In this document: positions 50,353 to 53,558 of the stretch, piece by piece
Layout of the letters: each line of letters begins with the position of its first letter
How positions within the stretch are numbered: the stretch's first letter is position 1
Assembly: GCA_004298435.1 (NCBI GenBank)
Contig: SCSF01000081.1
Location: forward strand, 1-53,558
DNA from: Beijerinckiaceae bacterium
GTDB lineage: Bacteria; Pseudomonadota; Alphaproteobacteria; Rhizobiales; Beijerinckiaceae
DNA: 53,558 nt
Direction of reading: 5' to 3'
The notes under the pieces: model-generated
Databases searched by the model: none
Told to the model about the DNA's origin: nothing
Seen by the model: only the letters and a program-made list of their open reading frames with translations
Program-made: the position numbers and the translations under genes

Positions 50353-51840
50353 TCAGCCAGCTTCGGCAAGCAGCGACAGTTGGATTTTTGTTTCGCCGCC
50401 CAGGTCGGTGAGATTGGTCGGATAATCGCCCGTGAAGCAATGATCCGTGAACTGCGGGCGCACTGGATCGCGGCCGGGCTCGCCGAGCGCGCGATATAAT
50501 CCGTCGATCGACAGAAAGGCGAGCGAATCGCAACCGATATAAGCGCGCATTTCCTCGACGGAGTGCGTCGCAGCCAGAAGCTTGTCGCGGTCCGGCGTAT
50601 CGATGCCGTAGTAATCCGGATGGGTGATCGGCGGCGAGGAAATGCGGAAATGCACTTCGCGCGCGCCGGCTTCCCGCATCATCCGGACGATCTTCACCGA
50701 AGTTGTGCCGCGCACGATGGAATCATCGATGAGAACGATACGCTTGCCAGCGATCGCAGCGCGGTTGGCGCTGTGCTTGAGGCGGACGCCGAGTTCGCGG
50801 ACCGATTGCGTCGGCTGGATGAAAGTGCGCCCGATGTAATGATTGCGGATGATGCCGAGTTCGAAGGGAATGCCTGATTCCTGCGCGAAACCGATTGCCG
50901 CGGGCACGCCCGAATCGGGCACCGGAACGATGACATCCGCCTCGACGTGAGTTTCGCGCGCAAGCTCCGTTCCGAAGGCTTTGCGCACCTCATAGACGGA
51001 CCGTCCGTGGACGATCGAATCCGGCCGCGAGAAATAGATATATTCGAAAATGCAGGGGCGCATCGGCACTTTCGGGAATGGCCGCAGGCTTTCCAGCCCA
51101 TTGTCGGAAATGACGACGATCTCGCCGTTTTCGACGTCCCGAACAAAATGCGCTCCGATAATATCGAGAGCGCATGTTTCCGAAGCCAGAATGTAATGCC
51201 CGTCCAGTTGACCGAGGACCAGCGGACGGATGCCCAAGGGATCGCGCGCGCCGATCAGCTTTTTATTCGTGAGCGCGACGAGCGAGTAGGCGCCCTCGAT
51301 CTGCCGCACAGCCTCGATGAAACGCTCCACAATCCGATTGCGCCGGCTCCTCGCTACGAGATGCAGAATGGCTTCCGTATCCGTGGTGGACTGGAAGATC
51401 GCGCCATCCCGCACGAGCTCGCGGCGGAGCGTCCTGCCATTGGTAAGGTTGCCGTTATGCGCCACCGCAAAGCCGCCAGAACTCAATTCCGAGAACAGCG
51501 GCTGCACGTTGCGCAATATGGTTTCGCCGGTCGTTGCATAGCGCACATGGCCGACCGCCGCATGGCCGGGCAGGCGCTCGATGGTTGAAGCGCGCGAAAA
51601 GTGCTCGCTCACAAGGCCGAGGCGGCGCTCCGAGTTGAATCTGTGCCCGTCGAACGAAACGATGCCGGCCGCCTCCTGGCCGCGATGCTGCAAGGCATGC
51701 AGCCCGAGGGCCGTGATCGTTGCCGCCTCGGGATGCCCGTAAATTCCGAAGACGCCGCATTCCTCATGCAGTTTGTCGGCGTCGGCATCGTCTGCCTCCG
51801 GCGTCGCCGTGTGGTGTTCGACGCTCTCCACAGGATCCAT
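50353..51840 (-). CDS. purF: Amidophosphoribosyltransferase
   Basis: First committed step of purine synthesis: PRPP plus glutamine to phosphoribosylamine. 495 residues. An N-terminal propeptide-like stretch precedes Cys28 (HEECGVFGIYGHPEA), the Ntn-glutaminase nucleophile exposed after processing. GHVRYATTG and AHNGNLTNG belong to the glutaminase domain; the PRPP loop is KRIVLIDDSIVRGTTS. GGAG before the ATG at 51840 fixes the start. The gene follows cvpA, as in E. coli and many rhizobia, but a 518-bp spacer separates them. Confidence 0.96.
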   Translation of the reverse strand: MDPVESVEHHTATPEADDADADKLHEECGVFGIYGHPEAATITALGLHALQHRGQEAAGIVSFDGHRFNSERRLGLVSEHFSRASTIERLPGHAAVGHVRYATTGETILRNVQPLFSELSSGGFAVAHNGNLTNGRTLRRELVRDGAIFQSTTDTEAILHLVARSRRNRIVERFIEAVRQIEGAYSLVALTNKKLIGARDPLGIRPLVLGQLDGHYILASETCALDIIGAHFVRDVENGEIVVISDNGLESLRPFPKVPMRPCIFEYIYFSRPDSIVHGRSVYEVRKAFGTELARETHVEADVIVPVPDSGVPAAIGFAQESGIPFELGIIRNHYIGRTFIQPTQSVRELGVRLKHSANRAAIAGKRIVLIDDSIVRGTTSVKIVRMMREAGAREVHFRISSPPITHPDYYGIDTPDRDKLLAATHSVEEMRAYIGCDSLAFLSIDGLYRALGEPGRDPVRPQFTDHCFTGDYPTNLTDLGGETKIQLSLLAEAG

Positions 51841-52358
51841 AACAGGTCTCCGAATTCGGCTGCTCGGCCGTGTCATCTAGGTGTTACACGCAGCCGTTAA
51901 GCGGTACAGCCAAAGGCGGACGGCTCCCGCCGCCGGAAGGCTGTTCCGACAAAACATGTTGCGAAAAGGTTGATGGAGTTTTTCGAGGTTTGGGCGGAAA
52001 GCGGGCACAGGACGGCTGTCGCCAATAAAAACCGGATGCGCCTCGCTGATAGCTCCGCCCCGCGTCATTACGATCCGCCAGATCTGCCCGGATTGCGCGT
52101 CCACGCGCCGAATCCGTAAGTAACTCTCCTATCCGCATCGCGAACAGGCAAGTTTCACTGTCACTTTGTCTACATAATATGCTTGCCGGTAAATGCCATC
52201 ACTTTCGCCTGACGCAAAGCAACGCACTACCGGAAACCGGTGCATCCCGCTCTAATTATTAAAATCGATTACTTGCAGCGTTCATGTCGATCGACATGAA
52301 CGCATCTTCTACTGCAAAGCTGCCAGCCAGCAGGCCCTAAAGCCGCGGCGTCACAAAA
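51841..52358. other. 518-bp spacer between cvpA and purF
   Basis: No gene is convincing here. The stretch holds a short ACCGGAAACCGGT palindrome (around 52229-52241) and the 26-bp palindrome at 52278-52303. An AT-rich patch follows (52250-52270). It probably includes the purF promoter, but no clear -35/-10 pair was identified. Confidence 0.5.
52278..52303. promoter_or_regulatory. 26-bp perfect palindrome
   Basis: GCGTTCATGTCGA followed directly by its reverse complement gives a 26-bp dyad with no loop, 55 bp past the cvpA stop. Perfect continuous symmetry suits a dimeric DNA-binding protein better than an RNA terminator, which needs a loop; no T-tract follows. Confidence 0.55.
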
Positions 52359-52946
52359 TCAGGTCTTGCCTGCTGCTGCGGGTTTCGGCGCCGCCGCCTT
52401 TGGCTCCGTCTCGGCTGGCGGCTCGTCCGCCGCCGCTTTCGGCGGCTTCAATTTAGCGAAAAGCCCCTCCGGATCATCCGGGAGCATGGCCATCAGCTTG
52501 GTGCCCGTGGATTCCAGCAGCGGCTTCATGCGGGCGTTTTTTACCCAGTCCGGCTGGCTCTTCGGAGGCACGAGCCAGGTGAAGAACATAAAGGCGATGA
52601 CGCAAAGCAGCAGGCCGCGCACCGCGCCGAAGACGAATCCCAGCGAGCGATCAAGCGGGCCGACCTTGGAGTCGAGAATGGCGTCGGAAATCTTGAGGGT
52701 GATCACCGAAACGACGATCAGGACGACGAAAAAGACGATGGCTGCGGAAAGCGCCTGCGCCACGACTTCCTTGTGGACATAGGGTTTAACGTAAGGCAGG
52801 ACGACCGGGTAGAAATAGATCGCCGCGGCCGCCGCCGCACCCCACGAGGCGATCGCCAGAACCTCGCGCGTAAAGCCCCGCAACATGGCGAGCAGGGCCG
52901 AAATCAGGATAATAACGATCAAGCCGATGTCGAGATAGGAAGGCAT
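52359..52946 (-). CDS. cvpA: CvpA family membrane protein
   Basis: 195-residue inner-membrane protein with four predicted helices (about 5-25, 30-50, 65-85, 100-125), an RGFTREVL loop typical of CvpA, and a Pro/Ala-rich cytoplasmic tail of about 50 residues. Homologues affect colicin V production and envelope stress tolerance, mechanism unclear. GAGG precedes the ATG at 52946. It lies between radA and purF in the common rhizobial order. Confidence 0.9.
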   Translation of the reverse strand: MPSYLDIGLIVIILISALLAMLRGFTREVLAIASWGAAAAAAIYFYPVVLPYVKPYVHKEVVAQALSAAIVFFVVLIVVSVITLKISDAILDSKVGPLDRSLGFVFGAVRGLLLCVIAFMFFTWLVPPKSQPDWVKNARMKPLLESTGTKLMAMLPDDPEGLFAKLKPPKAAADEPPAETEPKAAAPKPAAAGKT

Positions 52947-53135
52947 AGACGGCCTCTCATGCCCCTGCTTCGAGGCGGTTTTAAGAAATGCTCTCGGGCC
53001 GGCGCGTGATGAACTGGATAAATCAGGAGCCGGACTTATAGCCAACCGCAAGAGGCTCGTCACCTTGCCAGGCCACGCGCGATGCAAAGTTGCGTGGATG
53101 AAACAGGTCTTTGCACAATATTGATGGACCCGCCG

Positions 53136-53558
53136 TCACGGCCCGCGACCGGCCTGCCGGCGCGACGGCGCGGCGATAGCAGCGGCGAGGCTTGCGACAT
53201 CGATGCAAACGTCGGACCTTATCTCGGCCGCTGTATCCGTCGGGGGATCGCGGTCGCTTCGCGGCGCGCGGTTCCGCGGCGGGTTGTTGTCCTGAGTTTC
53301 TTGCGCCAATGCCGGAACGAGCGCCCGGGTAAAGCCAAGCTTGGCGGCTTCCTTCAGGCGCGGCACGCTATGCGCAACCGGGCGTATCTGGCCTGAGAGG
53401 CCGATTTCGCCGAAGAAGACGCTGCCTGTCGGCAGGCTCTGGCCCGTTACAGATGAAATAAGAGCTGCCGCCGCGGCAAGATCGGCTGCGGGCTCATTGA
53501 CCTTCAGGCCGCCAGCGACATTGAGATAAATATCATGCTGGCCGAGCCGCACGCCCGC
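53136..53558 (-). CDS. radA: DNA repair protein RadA, C-terminal part (cut by window edge)
   Basis: Only the last 140 residues lie in the window. They contain the Lon-protease-like domain with HDIYLNVAGGLKVNEPAADLAAAAALISS, FFGEIGLSGQIRPVAHSVPRLKEAAKLGF, which is typical of RadA/Sms. RadA is a RecA-related helicase for branch migration in recombination. The C-terminus continues with an Arg/Asp/Pro-rich tail of about 45 residues beyond the usual end. The gene continues to the right of the window. Confidence 0.92.
   Translation of the reverse strand, partial: AGVRLGQHDIYLNVAGGLKVNEPAADLAAAAALISSVTGQSLPTGSVFFGEIGLSGQIRPVAHSVPRLKEAAKLGFTRALVPALAQETQDNNPPRNRAPRSDRDPPTDTAAEIRSDVCIDVASLAAAIAAPSRRQAGRGP

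Overview
The window reads as chromosomal DNA of a GC-rich alphaproteobacterium, most likely a member of the Rhizobiales (Hyphomicrobiales), perhaps near Beijerinckiaceae or Methylocystaceae. The evidence is gene order rather than a single marker: rpsB-tsf / pyrH-frr-uppS-cdsA-dxr-rseP-bamA-lpxD-fabZ-lpxA-lpxB, the rplM-rpsI-argC block and the radA-cvpA-purF-SDR block are typical of that order. So are the dispersed inverted repeats whose translation contains the rhizobial signature MRGLDPRI. The genus is inference only. No tRNA, rRNA, CRISPR array, insertion sequence or prophage was recognised.

Layout. 1-8.9 kb: a TIGR00027-type methyltransferase, a DUF4239 membrane protein, an SDR reductase divergent from an ArsR-type regulator with a clear operator candidate, a probable 31-residue membrane microprotein with its own promoter, dnaE, and a Tat-exported molybdopterin oxidoreductase paired with a b-type cytochrome. 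9-11.4 kb: rpsB (with a C-terminal helix-hairpin-helix extension) and tsf. 11.4-17.8 kb: a secreted PQQ-type propeller protein, a TonB-dependent receptor and a NarL-type two-component system, all on the minus strand. 18-32.7 kb: the large growth cluster for UMP kinase, ribosome recycling, undecaprenyl-PP, CDP-diacylglycerol, isoprenoids (DXP), site-2 protease, BamA and lipid A. 32.9-42.7 kb: accessory and housekeeping genes (TSUP permease, quinone oxidoreductase, small secreted Cys proteins, beta-hydroxyacid dehydrogenase, a FemAB/BioF2-like transferase divergent from a polysaccharide deacetylase, ctaA, and a CoA-binding protein plus a degenerate Cys/Met-metabolism PLP protein). 42.9-53.6 kb: rplM-rpsI, argC, an FAH-family hydrolase, phaC with a Sel1-repeat gene, a secreted proline/lysine-rich protein, an SDR, purF, cvpA and the 3' part of radA.

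The genes of the central block cooperate in envelope building: pyrH supplies UDP for the UDP-GlcNAc route, uppS the lipid carrier, cdsA phospholipid precursors, lpxA/D/B lipid A, fabZ the hydroxyacyl-ACP balance, and bamA the insertion of outer-membrane proteins such as the TonB receptor.

The strongest unusual signals are: (1) a PLP-family protein in the usual rhizobial locus for O-acetylhomoserine sulfhydrylase that has lost the PLP-anchoring lysine and several other cofactor-binding residues; (2) an AT-rich methyltransferase islet between lpxA and lpxB, bracketed by a perfect 40-bp direct repeat that contains the end of lpxA, at the place where lpxI normally sits; (3) a 31-residue single-membrane-segment gene with a near-consensus promoter and ribosome-binding site; (4) three copies of a dispersed element folding into three consecutive hairpins; (5) several near-perfect operator-like palindromes.
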